Part shown: piece after piece, positions 37,840 through 46,634 of the stretch
Position numbering within the stretch: the stretch's first letter is position 1
Layout: each line of letters starts with the position of its first letter
Assembly: GCF_019679435.2 (NCBI RefSeq)
Contig: NZ_CP139781.1
Span: forward strand, 372,001 to 436,000
DNA length: 64,000 bases
Source of the DNA: Actomonas aquatica
GTDB taxonomy: Bacteria > Verrucomicrobiota > Verrucomicrobiia > Opitutales > Opitutaceae
Direction of reading: 5' to 3'
Notes under the pieces: model-generated
Seen by the model: the letters and a program-made list of their open reading frames with translations, nothing else
Database searches by the model: none
Told to the model about the DNA's origin: nothing
Made by a program: the position numbers and the translations under genes

Positions 37840-39036
37840 ATGAGCGACGACGACCATCACCACCATCACCAAGACGAGAGCTGCCCGCCGCCGAAACCGG
37901 CTACGGAAAAGAAGCCGCCCGTGCAGCGGCACGACGGCTGTCCGCAACCGCGCCCCGATTGGGTGCCGGAGGACGCCACGGGGGGCTTTGCGACCTGGTT
38001 GGTGGAAGGCGTGCGCACGTCGGGCGTGGCGGGCACGGCGCCCAAGCGGCCAGTGCCGCGTCGCCGTCAGCTGAGCGTCAATGACTACGTGGAGGGCGTG
38101 CTGGCGCGCAATCCGATGGTGCTCGGTCGCGCGATCACCTTGGCCGAGAGCAATTCACCGGCGCATCGTGCGCTAGCGCAAGAGGTGCTCACCAAACTGC
38201 TGCCGCACACTGGCAAATCGCGCCGGGTCGGCATCACCGGTATCCCCGGGGCGGGGAAGAGCACCTTCATTGAATCGCTGGGATTTTCGCTCACGTCCAA
38301 TGGCCATCGCGTGGCGGTGTTGGCGATCGATCCATCGAGCACGATCCACGGCGGCAGTATTCTGGCCGACAAGGTGCGCATGGAGAAACTGGGCCGTGAG
38401 CCCAACGCCTTTATTCGCCCGTCTCCCTCCGGTGGTTCACTCGGCGGGGTCGCCCGCAAGACCCGTGAAGCCATCCTGCTGTGTGAAGCGGCTGGATACG
38501 ACGTCGTGATCGTGGAAACGGTCGGCGTCGGGCAAAACGAGGTCACGGTGCGCTCGATGGTCGACATGTTCCTCGTGCTCATGATCGCCGGTGCCGGCGA
38601 CGAAATGCAGGGCATCAAGAAGGGCGTCATCGAGCTGGCGGATTTGTTGGTGATCAACAAAGCCGATGGCGACAACGTGCCGCGCTGCATTGCGGCGCAG
38701 GCGGAAATGAAACGGGTGTTGCACTACCTACAGCGGCCCACCGAGGGCTGGGAACCTCCGGCGGTGTTGGCCTCGGCGCTCACCGGCCGCGGTGTCGACG
38801 ACGTGTGGCGGACCACCGGCGAATTCTTCAAAACCGTCACCTTAACTGGCGGGCTGCAGTCTCGTCGCCGCGCCCAGGCGGTGGAGTGGATGCACTCGCT
38901 CATCCTCGAAAGTCTCAAGGAACGTTTCTACGCCCGCGACGACGTGAAAGCACGTTTGTCCGCGATGGAAAACGCCGTCGCCGACGGCCGCCTCCCCCCG
39001 CTCGCCGCCGCCCTCGACCTGATCGGCAACGGCTGA
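37840..39036 (+). CDS. meaB: Methylmalonyl-CoA mutase GTPase chaperone MeaB
   Basis: The ATG at 37840 gives 398 residues. The G-domain shows GITGIPGAGKSTFIES (P-loop, ~132-147), VETVGVGQNE (switch region) and INKADGD (NKxD, base recognition). MeaB proteins gate cofactor loading and protect the mutase. The gene follows mutB after a REP-like palindrome. The N-terminal ~50 residues are unusual: a run of five His (DDDHHHHHQDE) and a Pro-rich linker, possibly binding metal. Confidence 0.92.
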   Translation: MSDDDHHHHHQDESCPPPKPATEKKPPVQRHDGCPQPRPDWVPEDATGGFATWLVEGVRTSGVAGTAPKRPVPRRRQLSVNDYVEGVLARNPMVLGRAITLAESNSPAHRALAQEVLTKLLPHTGKSRRVGITGIPGAGKSTFIESLGFSLTSNGHRVAVLAIDPSSTIHGGSILADKVRMEKLGREPNAFIRPSPSGGSLGGVARKTREAILLCEAAGYDVVIVETVGVGQNEVTVRSMVDMFLVLMIAGAGDEMQGIKKGVIELADLLVINKADGDNVPRCIAAQAEMKRVLHYLQRPTEGWEPPAVLASALTGRGVDDVWRTTGEFFKTVTLTGGLQSRRRAQAVEWMHSLILESLKERFYARDDVKARLSAMENAVADGRLPPLAAALDLIGNG

Positions 39037-39169
39037 GGTCCAGACTGCTCCAAGGCTCGGACGCGTCTGAAGAGTATTATGGGCGCGGGGGCGGGATCGC
39101 CCGCGCGTCTTTTGATCGTTGAAATGCGACTCGCTTTCGACGCCTGGCACCGTTCGATCGCTTTTTGCG

Positions 39170-40522
39170 ATGCGTCGTGTAGATCCCCCAGCAAATCCTG
39201 TGCGCAGGAGCCCGTCCATCCTCCTCCGTCCGGAGCTTGCGATCGGGTGCGTCACGTTGTTGGCGGTCATCCGGTTGGTGGGGTTGATCGATGCCAATGC
39301 GGTCGACGTTCTGTATCAGGATCAATGGGATTTGTTGCGTCCGCTCTTCGCCGGCGAGGGGGCTTGGACGTCGTTCACGTGGCAACACGGCCCCCATCGC
39401 CAAGGACTCGGTGGGCTGCTGCAATGGTGGCTCTACCCATTGACGGGTTGGAATGTGCGGGCGGAGTCGTGGAGTTGTTTGGCGGTGTTGTTGGCGGCGT
39501 CTGCGATCGCGGTGGCGGTTTCCCAACGGCTCACCAAGCGTCTGGGGTGGCCGGCGGTCCTGCTCCCCGTCATTATCCTTAGTCCGGTTTATTGGGAGAC
39601 GATGCTACTGACTCCGAACATAGCGCACGGTTTGATGCCGCTGCTGCTCGTCATGGTTTTGGCATGGGGGTGGGCTGGAGAGGGGAGTCGGCGCGATGTC
39701 GTCGTTTTGGTGTTAGGGGGCTTCTGCGCTCAATTTACCGGCTTTGGTTTCTGCGTTGCGCTCGTCTCGGCGGCACTGGCGACATGGTTTTGTATTTTTC
39801 CCTCGGCGGAGGGATGGACCCGGGCGCGCGCGGGTTTCGTCGTCGTAGCTTATTTGGCCACGGTCGCTGTATTCATGGTCGGTTACCGGTGGGATCCGGC
39901 GGTGCCGGGATGGCAGTTTCCGGTGGCGGATTGGTGGAACTATCCGCGGTTTGTTGCCCTCATGTTTTCGAGTTTGCTGGGCCTGCGCTCGATGGCCTGG
40001 TGGGCGTTGTTACCGGGCGTGGTGGTGGTGGTAATGGTCATCGCGGCACTTGGTCAGGCCTTGATGACGCTGGCCACGCCGAGGGGGCGGGTGGTGGGAG
40101 TGCTCGCGGGCACGAGTTTGGTCTTTGCTGCCTTCACGGCGGTGGGCAGGCTCCCGGTGAACATCGAGGCAGCCTTTATGTGGCGATACCTCCCGCTGCT
40201 CGCGACGGGCTGCTGTGCGCTCGTGATGGCGTTGGGTTTTCCAGCGCTCCGCGAGCGTCGGCTTCTACCGCAAATCGTGACCGCGATCGTGGTGCTCTTC
40301 GCGGTGCGGGTGTGGTTCAACTTCGTCCCGGAGGGCTACGCCGCGGCAATCGCGGAGGCCAAGCGCGAGTGGGTGGCCGCGTATTTGGAAACCCGTGACA
40401 TGAAAATGGCGAACGAACGCTCGGGCTACTTTGTCATGCGGGCAGACCCTGAGTCGGCCTTGATTCAAAGTCGGTTGGAGTGGTTGGCCGAACGGGAACT
40501 TTCCCTCTTTCGCGGTCGCTAA
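39170..40522 (+). CDS. Multi-pass membrane protein, GT-C-like, function unknown
   Basis: The ATG at 39170 gives 450 residues; a TTG at 39119 would lengthen it. About ten hydrophobic helices are visible (for example CVTLLAVIRLVGLI and VLLAASAIAVAVSQ). A periplasmic loop after the first helix (YQDQWDLLRPLF then WQHGPHRQG) contains acidic and His residues as in GT-C glycosyltransferases and related enzymes. I cannot name the substrate. It ends three bases from the convergent SIS-domain gene. Confidence 0.65.
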   Translation: MRRVDPPANPVRRSPSILLRPELAIGCVTLLAVIRLVGLIDANAVDVLYQDQWDLLRPLFAGEGAWTSFTWQHGPHRQGLGGLLQWWLYPLTGWNVRAESWSCLAVLLAASAIAVAVSQRLTKRLGWPAVLLPVIILSPVYWETMLLTPNIAHGLMPLLLVMVLAWGWAGEGSRRDVVVLVLGGFCAQFTGFGFCVALVSAALATWFCIFPSAEGWTRARAGFVVVAYLATVAVFMVGYRWDPAVPGWQFPVADWWNYPRFVALMFSSLLGLRSMAWWALLPGVVVVVMVIAALGQALMTLATPRGRVVGVLAGTSLVFAAFTAVGRLPVNIEAAFMWRYLPLLATGCCALVMALGFPALRERRLLPQIVTAIVVLFAVRVWFNFVPEGYAAAIAEAKREWVAAYLETRDMKMANERSGYFVMRADPESALIQSRLEWLAERELSLFRGR

Positions 40523-40525
40523 CGC

Positions 40526-41596
40526 TCAGGACCCTGCCGAAACGTCCGGGCAGAAGCCGTAGAGGGCGTCGTCGCGGCCTTTGCCGGGCCAGTTGACTTG
40601 GTCGACGCCGAGGTGGCGCATGACGGTGAAGACGAGGTCGTTGAGGGCGGCTTCGAAACCGAAGATCGAGAGCAGGGGCGGGGCGTCGATTTGGACGACG
40701 TAGGCGCTGGCGCCGACGCCGCGCAGCATGTCGACGCTGCGCTGCACGAGTTCGGCTTCGCCGGGTCCGTTGCCCTGCAGGATAATCGCGGGTTTCGGGT
40801 GCGCGGTCATTTGCTGGAAGGGGCCGTGGGCGAATTGGAGGAAGTCGGAAATCGACGGGCAGTTCCAATATAGGCCTTCCATGAACTTGCAGGCGAGGTT
40901 CTGCGAGTAGTCGGAAATGGGCGCGGCGGTGATGAGGTTGAAGCCGTGAGCGAAGGCGCTGGGCAGTTCACACATGGCGTCGCGCAACCGGGCCGGCGCG
41001 GTAGCCGCGAGCAGCGGCGCGAGCGTGGCCGAGTCGGGCACCTGGAACCGGGAGCAGGAGAGCTGCGTGGCGAATTGCAGGCAGGCAAGGTAACCGGCGA
41101 GCGGACCGACGAAGCGGATGAGCGTGGTGTATTCCTCGGCCAACGGGAATTCGACGAGCTCGCCGCCGGCTTCGAGCAGTTTGCGCAGCAGCTGGGCACG
41201 GTCGGGTTTGCCGGCGGCCTCGGCGGCCTCGGGCGTGGTCGCCGTGAAGAGAATGGTGTGGGCGAAGTCCTGGCCGCGCTGGAGTGCGATCTGCGCGTTG
41301 GGCGAAACACCTTGGGAGAAGACCACGAGGGTTTTGCCGGCGAAGGTGGAGGCGGGGGCGTCGACGAATCCGGAGAGCGGCAAATAGGCGGCGGCGCGAT
41401 CGCTGTGCAGGTTCAGCAGCGTGGCGAGGTAGCGCGCGTGGGCCTCGGAGCTGCCGGTGCCGGTGATGATGAATCGCTGACTGGCGAGGGAGGCCGGTTT
41501 GAGCGGTTTGGGTCCGGCCGCCAGCATGCCGTCCAGGACGGACGGGATCATGGCTAGACGTTGGGCGAGCAGCTCGTGGCCGTGGGGATCAGACAT
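40526..41596 (-). CDS. SIS-domain (phosphosugar-binding) protein
   Basis: The 356-residue protein has the SIS signature IITGTGSSEAHARYLATLL (~42-60) and TLVVFSQGVSPNAQIAL (~93-109), like the isomerase half of glucosamine-6-phosphate synthase but without the amidotransferase domain. Two SIS halves seem present. Such proteins bind or isomerise phosphorylated sugars. It lies about 145 bases from the start side of the tandem cyclohydrolase gene's stop, same strand, so a shared nucleotide or sugar-phosphate role is possible but unproven. Confidence 0.75.
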   Translation of the reverse strand: MSDPHGHELLAQRLAMIPSVLDGMLAAGPKPLKPASLASQRFIITGTGSSEAHARYLATLLNLHSDRAAAYLPLSGFVDAPASTFAGKTLVVFSQGVSPNAQIALQRGQDFAHTILFTATTPEAAEAAGKPDRAQLLRKLLEAGGELVEFPLAEEYTTLIRFVGPLAGYLACLQFATQLSCSRFQVPDSATLAPLLAATAPARLRDAMCELPSAFAHGFNLITAAPISDYSQNLACKFMEGLYWNCPSISDFLQFAHGPFQQMTAHPKPAIILQGNGPGEAELVQRSVDMLRGVGASAYVVQIDAPPLLSIFGFEAALNDLVFTVMRHLGVDQVNWPGKGRDDALYGFCPDVSAGS

Positions 41597-41742
41597 GGGG
41601 AAAAACGCTGAAAATCTAAAAACTGAAACGCTGGAATGGGCTGATACTACTCTCTCTGCTTTCCGTTTTTCCTCCTGTAGGGACGGTGCGCGAGAGTGGC
41701 TTGGTTCCCTTCGTTGCCTTCTGTTGAAATTACGGTGCGCGA

Positions 41743-43332
41743 TCAGTCGCGGTGGGCTTCGTCGTCGAGGAAGATCCAGCGTTCGACGTCGAGGTGGTGG
41801 CGTTGCAGGGCTTGGGCGTATTCGGTCTTTTTGACCAAGCTGGACGGCGAGTTCATCACCATCTGGATGGTGTTGTTGGGCACGTGCTGTTTGAGCAGCA
41901 CCATCGAGGCGTCGTAGTCGCGGCTGTCGTAGTGCACGCCGAGTCGTTTGTAGGCCTCCTCACTCGAGAGGGCCTGGCTCGACTGCGTGAGCATGAGGTC
42001 GGTGGCGTAAGCACCAAAGCCGGCACCGCGGCCGTCGTTGTAGATGAGTTGGATCACGCCCACGCCGTATTGCACGATGTGTTTGACCGACTGCTTGAGT
42101 TTGTCGCGGTTGCCGAGTTGGCGCAGCGGGAAACGGTTGAAGAGCGACTCACTGTGCAGGCGCACCACCGGGATGTCGTAGGAGCGGGCGTTGCCGTGGG
42201 TGAGGATGACAAACTCCTGACTGGTCACGATGTCGTAGTAGACGTGCACGCGGAACCAGTAGGGCGTCGTGAGGAGATCCACGATGGGGTCCTCGGGATT
42301 GGCCTTTTGAAAAGCTTTGAGGTTTTTGGTGTCGATGGTGACGAAGAAGCGATTGCCCCGGATGAGCTTGTAGTCGCGGATGAGCGGCTGTTCCTCGGCC
42401 ATGTAGTCCTCGATCTTTTTGTCGGCGAAGATGGTTTTGAACTCCTCGGCATTCAGCAGCACCTCGTCGTCGACCGGCTTCATCGGCAGGAAGTAGCTCG
42501 CGGAGTAGATGAAGCGAGTAGCCTCAGGCACGGCGTGGGGTTTGAAGGGCACGACGGGCTCGGGCGGGAGGGCGCGTTTGACGAGGGTTTCGGCCGGACG
42601 GTTGAGGATGTGGCCGCTGGCGGCCTTGGACGTCAGGTAGGCAAGGTTGAAGGGCGAGGGTTCAAACTCGAGCGTCTCGGTATCCACGACCTTGATACCT
42701 TGGTCGCGGAGGGCGGACACTTTGTCGGGATTGTTGGTGAGGACGATGAACGGTGCCTTGATGCCGAGCAGCAAGCAGATGTCGGAAATGTTGTCGTAGT
42801 TGCGGTGGTCCTTCTTGAGGCCCATCGAGGCGTAGGCCTGGAAGGTGGAGAGCTGGTCGAGGGAGGCCTGCACCATCATGCGGTCGCGGGATTTGCCCAC
42901 GTAGCCGACACCGCGGCCTTCCTGCATGAGGTAGAAGAGGATTCCGTTGCCCTTCTCGGCGATGACCTTGAAGGCGCCTTCGAGCTGCTGCACGCAGTCG
43001 CAATCGCAGCCGCGGAGGGTCTCGCTGGTCACGCAGGAGGAGTGCAGGCGAGTGTAGAGCAGCTCGGCATCGGCAATGTCACCATGCGCGAGGGCGATGA
43101 TGTAGTGCTTGTCGATGATGTCTTGGAAAATGTGGGTGCGGAACGGGCCGAAACGGGTCTCCAGATTGCAGGTCGCGACATAGAGCGTCGTGCCATGCAG
43201 CGGGCGGTCCTGGGTGGGCTCGCTGTCGTGGGCGACCGCGCCGAAGGTATGCTGCATCTCCGCAACCAGACGCTGAAACTCGTCGGGAATATTGGCAAAG
43301 GTGGCGGTCGGTGCGGTGGTTTCGGTGGACAT
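41743..43332 (-). CDS. Tandem GTP cyclohydrolase II-like protein (529 aa)
   Basis: Residues ~50-215 are a GTP cyclohydrolase II domain: zinc ligands Cys100, Cys111 and Cys113 (LHSSC and CDCDC), QEGRGVGY (~138-145) and the late LTNNPDKV. Residues ~320-520 are a second, diverged copy: RLHSES and NDGRGAGFGAYATD align to the same elements, but the zinc cysteines are gone. The usual AY of the AYxLQD motif is lost in the first copy (RMMVQAS) and AY-like only in the second. The classical riboflavin enzyme is ~200 residues. The uracil-catabolic Urc1 proteins are known divergent relatives. The neighbouring purine-type permease suggests a purine or pyrimidine ring-opening role rather than riboflavin synthesis; this is inference. 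Confidence 0.82.
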   Translation of the reverse strand: MSTETTAPTATFANIPDEFQRLVAEMQHTFGAVAHDSEPTQDRPLHGTTLYVATCNLETRFGPFRTHIFQDIIDKHYIIALAHGDIADAELLYTRLHSSCVTSETLRGCDCDCVQQLEGAFKVIAEKGNGILFYLMQEGRGVGYVGKSRDRMMVQASLDQLSTFQAYASMGLKKDHRNYDNISDICLLLGIKAPFIVLTNNPDKVSALRDQGIKVVDTETLEFEPSPFNLAYLTSKAASGHILNRPAETLVKRALPPEPVVPFKPHAVPEATRFIYSASYFLPMKPVDDEVLLNAEEFKTIFADKKIEDYMAEEQPLIRDYKLIRGNRFFVTIDTKNLKAFQKANPEDPIVDLLTTPYWFRVHVYYDIVTSQEFVILTHGNARSYDIPVVRLHSESLFNRFPLRQLGNRDKLKQSVKHIVQYGVGVIQLIYNDGRGAGFGAYATDLMLTQSSQALSSEEAYKRLGVHYDSRDYDASMVLLKQHVPNNTIQMVMNSPSSLVKKTEYAQALQRHHLDVERWIFLDDEAHRD

Positions 43333-43401
43333 GATGGAAGAGCTAATATGCTAAAAGTCGGAAAGGCTAAATGTCGGGCTGTTTTTACAGGTGGATACGC
43401 T

Positions 43402-43420
43402 GTCGGGCGTGAAGCCCGAC
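43402..43420. repeat. REP-like hairpin between permease and cyclohydrolase genes
   Basis: GTCGGGC-GTGAA-GCCCGAC forms a 7-bp stem and is followed by CCAC, resembling short interspersed palindromes in related genomes. It lies 32 bases past the leftward permease stop and could also reduce read-through. Confidence 0.5.
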
Positions 43421-43451
43421 CCACTTGCTGGTGGAGGGGCTCGGTTTCGAC

Positions 43452-44789
43452 TCAGCCCGAGAACGGAAAGATCTCGAAGAACTGGAGGAAGAAGATCGCG
43501 GCGATGATGTAGCCGACGGTGGGGAAGGTCTTGGGTTTGCCGCTGGCGAGAGCGAGCAAGGCCGCGCTGATGAGGCCGAAGCCGATGCCCTCGGCAATGC
43601 TGAAGGTGAGCGGAATGCAGAGGATGATGAGCATGGCGGGAGCCGCGACGCGGAAGTCGTCCATTTTGATCTCTGTCACCGATTGCAGCATGAAGATGCC
43701 CACCACCACGAGGGCAGGCGCCGTGGCCGCGGCGGGGATGGCGAGGATGATGGGGGTGAGAAAGAGGGCGAGCAGCATGAGCACTCCCACGGTGACAGCG
43801 GTAAGGCCGGTGCGGCCGCCGGCTTCAACGCCGGAGGCGGACTCGATGTAGCTCACGACGGTGGAGGTGCCGAAGAGGGAGCTGAGGATGGCGGCGATGG
43901 AATCGGCGACGAGAGCGTTACCGGCTTTGGGCAGGTTGCCGTCTTTGTCGAGCAGACCGGCGCGTTTCGTCACGCCGATGAGTGTGCCGATGTTGTCGAA
44001 CATATCGACCAACAGGAGCGTGAGGATGAGCGGCAGGGCGACTTGAAAGGCCGACCAAGACGAGAGGAAACCGAACTCCAGTTGCAGGAACACCGGACTG
44101 GGATCGGACGGCATGGCGAACCACGACTCGGGCAACGCGGTGACTTTGCCGCCGTTGCCGTCGGGGATGAACAGGCCGATGATCGAGGTGACGACGATGC
44201 CGATGATGATGGCGGCGGGCACCCCGCGGGCGACGAGCAGGATCGTGAGGGCGATGCCGATGAGGCAGACGAGCGCGGGGCCCGAGGTGAAGTCACCGTG
44301 CGTGACATAGGTGGCCGGGCTCGCGACGATGATGCCGCCGTTTTTTAAACCGATGAAGGCGATGAACAGGCCGATGCCGCAAGTGATCGCGATCTTAAGC
44401 GAGTAGGGGATGGCGCGGACGATTTTCTCGCGCACGCCGGTCACGGAGAGGGCGAGGAAGATGAAGCCGTTCACAAACACCATGCCGAGGGCCTGTTGCC
44501 AGGGGACGCCGGCGCCGATGCAGATCGAGTAGGTGAAGAAGGCGTTGATACCCATGCCCGGAGCGAGCGCCAACGGGAAGTTGGTCAGGGCCGCCATCAG
44601 GAACGTAGCGACGGCGGCGGTGAGCGCAGTGACGGTGACCAGGGCGGCGCGGTCCATACCAGCGTCGGCCAGAATGCTGGGGTTCACCGCCAGGATGTAG
44701 GCCATGGCGGCGAAGGTGGTGAGGCCGGCCTGGAGTTCGCGGGAAACGGTGGTGCCGTGGTCGGTGAGCTTGAACAGTCGATTCAGCAT
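43452..44789 (-). CDS. NCS2-family (AzgA-type) purine permease
   Basis: The 445-residue protein has about 12-14 membrane helices. The start (LFKLTDHGTTVSRELQAGLTTF) and ILAVNPSIL are typical of AzgA/PbuG-type adenine, guanine or hypoxanthine H+ symporters. Substrate choice between purines cannot be made by eye. It is transcribed toward the cyclohydrolase-like gene and diverges from the amidohydrolase gene. It supports a nucleobase theme in this region. Confidence 0.88.
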   Translation of the reverse strand: MLNRLFKLTDHGTTVSRELQAGLTTFAAMAYILAVNPSILADAGMDRAALVTVTALTAAVATFLMAALTNFPLALAPGMGINAFFTYSICIGAGVPWQQALGMVFVNGFIFLALSVTGVREKIVRAIPYSLKIAITCGIGLFIAFIGLKNGGIIVASPATYVTHGDFTSGPALVCLIGIALTILLVARGVPAAIIIGIVVTSIIGLFIPDGNGGKVTALPESWFAMPSDPSPVFLQLEFGFLSSWSAFQVALPLILTLLLVDMFDNIGTLIGVTKRAGLLDKDGNLPKAGNALVADSIAAILSSLFGTSTVVSYIESASGVEAGGRTGLTAVTVGVLMLLALFLTPIILAIPAAATAPALVVVGIFMLQSVTEIKMDDFRVAAPAMLIILCIPLTFSIAEGIGFGLISAALLALASGKPKTFPTVGYIIAAIFFLQFFEIFPFSG

Positions 44790-44830
44790 GGGAATGAGCG
44801 GGAGCGGAACGAAGCGGAAGAGGGACGGAA

Positions 44831-45799
44831 ATGAAACGCCTCAGCAATGACGGTGCCAAAGGGGCCGCAGGATTGCGGGTTGCGGCGGGACCGGCAACGC
44901 ATGATTTTGAAGGTGTGCGAGTTATCGACGCTCATGTGCATTTATATCCACCGCAGATAAATGCGGATCCGGCCGGTTGGGCGGCGGCGGCCGGTGAGCC
45001 GCATTGGGCGACGCTCTGCACACGGGTGCGGCCGGGCGGGCGCGCGGTGCAGGGGTTCCCGTCGGTGGACACCCTGCTGCGCGACATGGATGCGGCCGGC
45101 GTCGATGAGGCCGTGTTGCTCGGCTGGTATTGGCAAACGGTGGCGGCGACGGAATTGCAGAACCGGTTTTTTGAAGAGGTGGTGGCGGCGCATCCGGATC
45201 GGCTGCGGGCCTGCGGGACCTGGCATCCGGCGATGGGCGTTGGGCCACTGGCGAGCTTTCGGGAGCGCGGGTTTGTCGGGATCGGCGAGCTGTCGCCGCA
45301 CAGCATCGGGTATGGCGAAGGCGACGTCGCGGCTTGGGCGGAGCTATTTGCGGCGGCGGGCAAGCTGGGCCTGCCAGTCAATCTGCACGTGACGGATCCG
45401 CGGTCGCGGCCATTTCCCGGGAAGGTGGAGACGCCGTTGCGGGACTTCGTGGGCTGGGCGCGGCAGTTTCCGCAAACGACCTTTGTGTTGGCCCACGGTG
45501 GGGGGCGGATGCCGTGGTTTAAGCCGGACGTGCTGCGCCTGCCGAATGTGGTGTTTGATATGGCGGCGTTTCCGCTGCTGTATCCGCCGCCGTCGTTGGA
45601 TGCCTGGGTGGCGCAGTGCCGACCGGGGAAGCTGTTGTGGGGCTCGGACCATCCGCTCAACTTGTATCCGCGGAGCGGTGACGACGAAGCCGCCAGCCTG
45701 GCGGCTTGGCGGCGGGAGATGGTCGAGGCCGGGTTTGGCGACGAGGTGCGCGACGCGCTGCTCGGAGGCAACGCGTCGCGGGTGTATGCGCGGCGCTGA
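44831..45799 (+). CDS. Amidohydrolase (metal-dependent TIM-barrel hydrolase)
   Basis: AGGGACGGAA precedes the ATG. The 322-residue protein has IDAHVHLYP (HxH metal site, ~33-41), a His at INLHVTD-like PVNLHVTDP, ALAHGGG-like VLAHGGGRMPW and the terminal Asp in LLWGSDHPLN. That matches the amidohydrolase-2 family (decarboxylases and hydrolases acting on small ring compounds or lactones). The start lies 41 bases from the divergent permease start. A catabolic substrate is likely, but not identifiable. Confidence 0.82.
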   Translation: MKRLSNDGAKGAAGLRVAAGPATHDFEGVRVIDAHVHLYPPQINADPAGWAAAAGEPHWATLCTRVRPGGRAVQGFPSVDTLLRDMDAAGVDEAVLLGWYWQTVAATELQNRFFEEVVAAHPDRLRACGTWHPAMGVGPLASFRERGFVGIGELSPHSIGYGEGDVAAWAELFAAAGKLGLPVNLHVTDPRSRPFPGKVETPLRDFVGWARQFPQTTFVLAHGGGRMPWFKPDVLRLPNVVFDMAAFPLLYPPPSLDAWVAQCRPGKLLWGSDHPLNLYPRSGDDEAASLAAWRREMVEAGFGDEVRDALLGGNASRVYARR

Positions 45800-45802
45800 G
45801 TC

Positions 45803-46597
45803 CTAGCGCACCAGCGTGATGGCGATGGGCTCGGGGACGGTGGCGGCGACGACTGCGCGGTAGCCGTCCTGGTCGGAGAAGGCCGACTTGGCGATGGTGC
45901 GGCGCGGGAGCTGGCAGTTGATTTCGTCGGTGGCAAAAGGCCAGGGCGAGATGCGCCAAGTGGTCGGACCGAGGGGAGTGCAGGTGAGGGGATGCAGCTT
46001 ACCGTCGCGATCGGGGTGCTGATGGCGCAACTCACGGGGGGAGTCGTAACCGGAGCAGACGATGAGCGAGAGGTTGTCGCAGCATTGCAGGAACTCGAAG
46101 CCGCGTTGCATGGCGGCCGGATCCGCACCGTGTTCCTTGATGGTGGCTTCCTGCCACGCGCGTTGCGCGGCGATAAAGGTCTCATAGGCCTCACGATGCT
46201 CGGGTCGGATGGAGTCCACGTCGGCTTGTTCGGTGAGCAGGTTCACCGTGTGCATGGACACCATCACGGCGGCGAGGGGATCCTGTTTGGCGACGGCGGC
46301 GGTGGCTTCGGCGCGCACGTTGAGATAGGACGGCAGATCGATTTCCTCGAAGGCGGAGTAGGCGCCGACGAGGTCGCGGGTGAAGGCCTCGGGTTTGCCG
46401 GCGGGCGTGAGGCTCGGCTTAGCGTCGCGGGCGATCCAGCCATCGTCGTGGTGATACACCGCGTGGCGAATCGGGGGAAAGGGGGCGGGGCGGCCGAATT
46501 GGTCGTTGCCCCACGCGTCGGCGAATTCACCGGCGAGTTGGGCGTGATCGGGATGGGTGATGAGCACCCATGAGTCATCCGTTTCTGCGCGAATCAT
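45803..46597 (-). CDS. DUF3891 family protein
   Basis: The 264-residue protein starts MIRAETDDSWVLITHPDHAQLAGEFADAWG and has HHDDGW, a His/Asp cluster reminiscent of HD-type or metal-dependent hydrolases, plus VSMHTVNLL in the middle. These are typical of DUF3891, whose function is unknown. It converges with the amidohydrolase gene three bases away. A metal-bound hydrolase is a guess from the His/Asp cluster. Confidence 0.75.
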   Translation of the reverse strand: MIRAETDDSWVLITHPDHAQLAGEFADAWGNDQFGRPAPFPPIRHAVYHHDDGWIARDAKPSLTPAGKPEAFTRDLVGAYSAFEEIDLPSYLNVRAEATAAVAKQDPLAAVMVSMHTVNLLTEQADVDSIRPEHREAYETFIAAQRAWQEATIKEHGADPAAMQRGFEFLQCCDNLSLIVCSGYDSPRELRHQHPDRDGKLHPLTCTPLGPTTWRISPWPFATDEINCQLPRRTIAKSAFSDQDGYRAVVAATVPEPIAITLVR

Positions 46598-46634
46598 GGT
46601 TGGTAAAACGTGGTCGATTGAAGGCGGGTGGGTC

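Noticed and set aside
41752-43512. 586-codon rightward open frame opposite the tandem cyclohydrolase
   Set aside because: Antisense shadow; the leftward frame has clear cyclohydrolase motifs in both halves.
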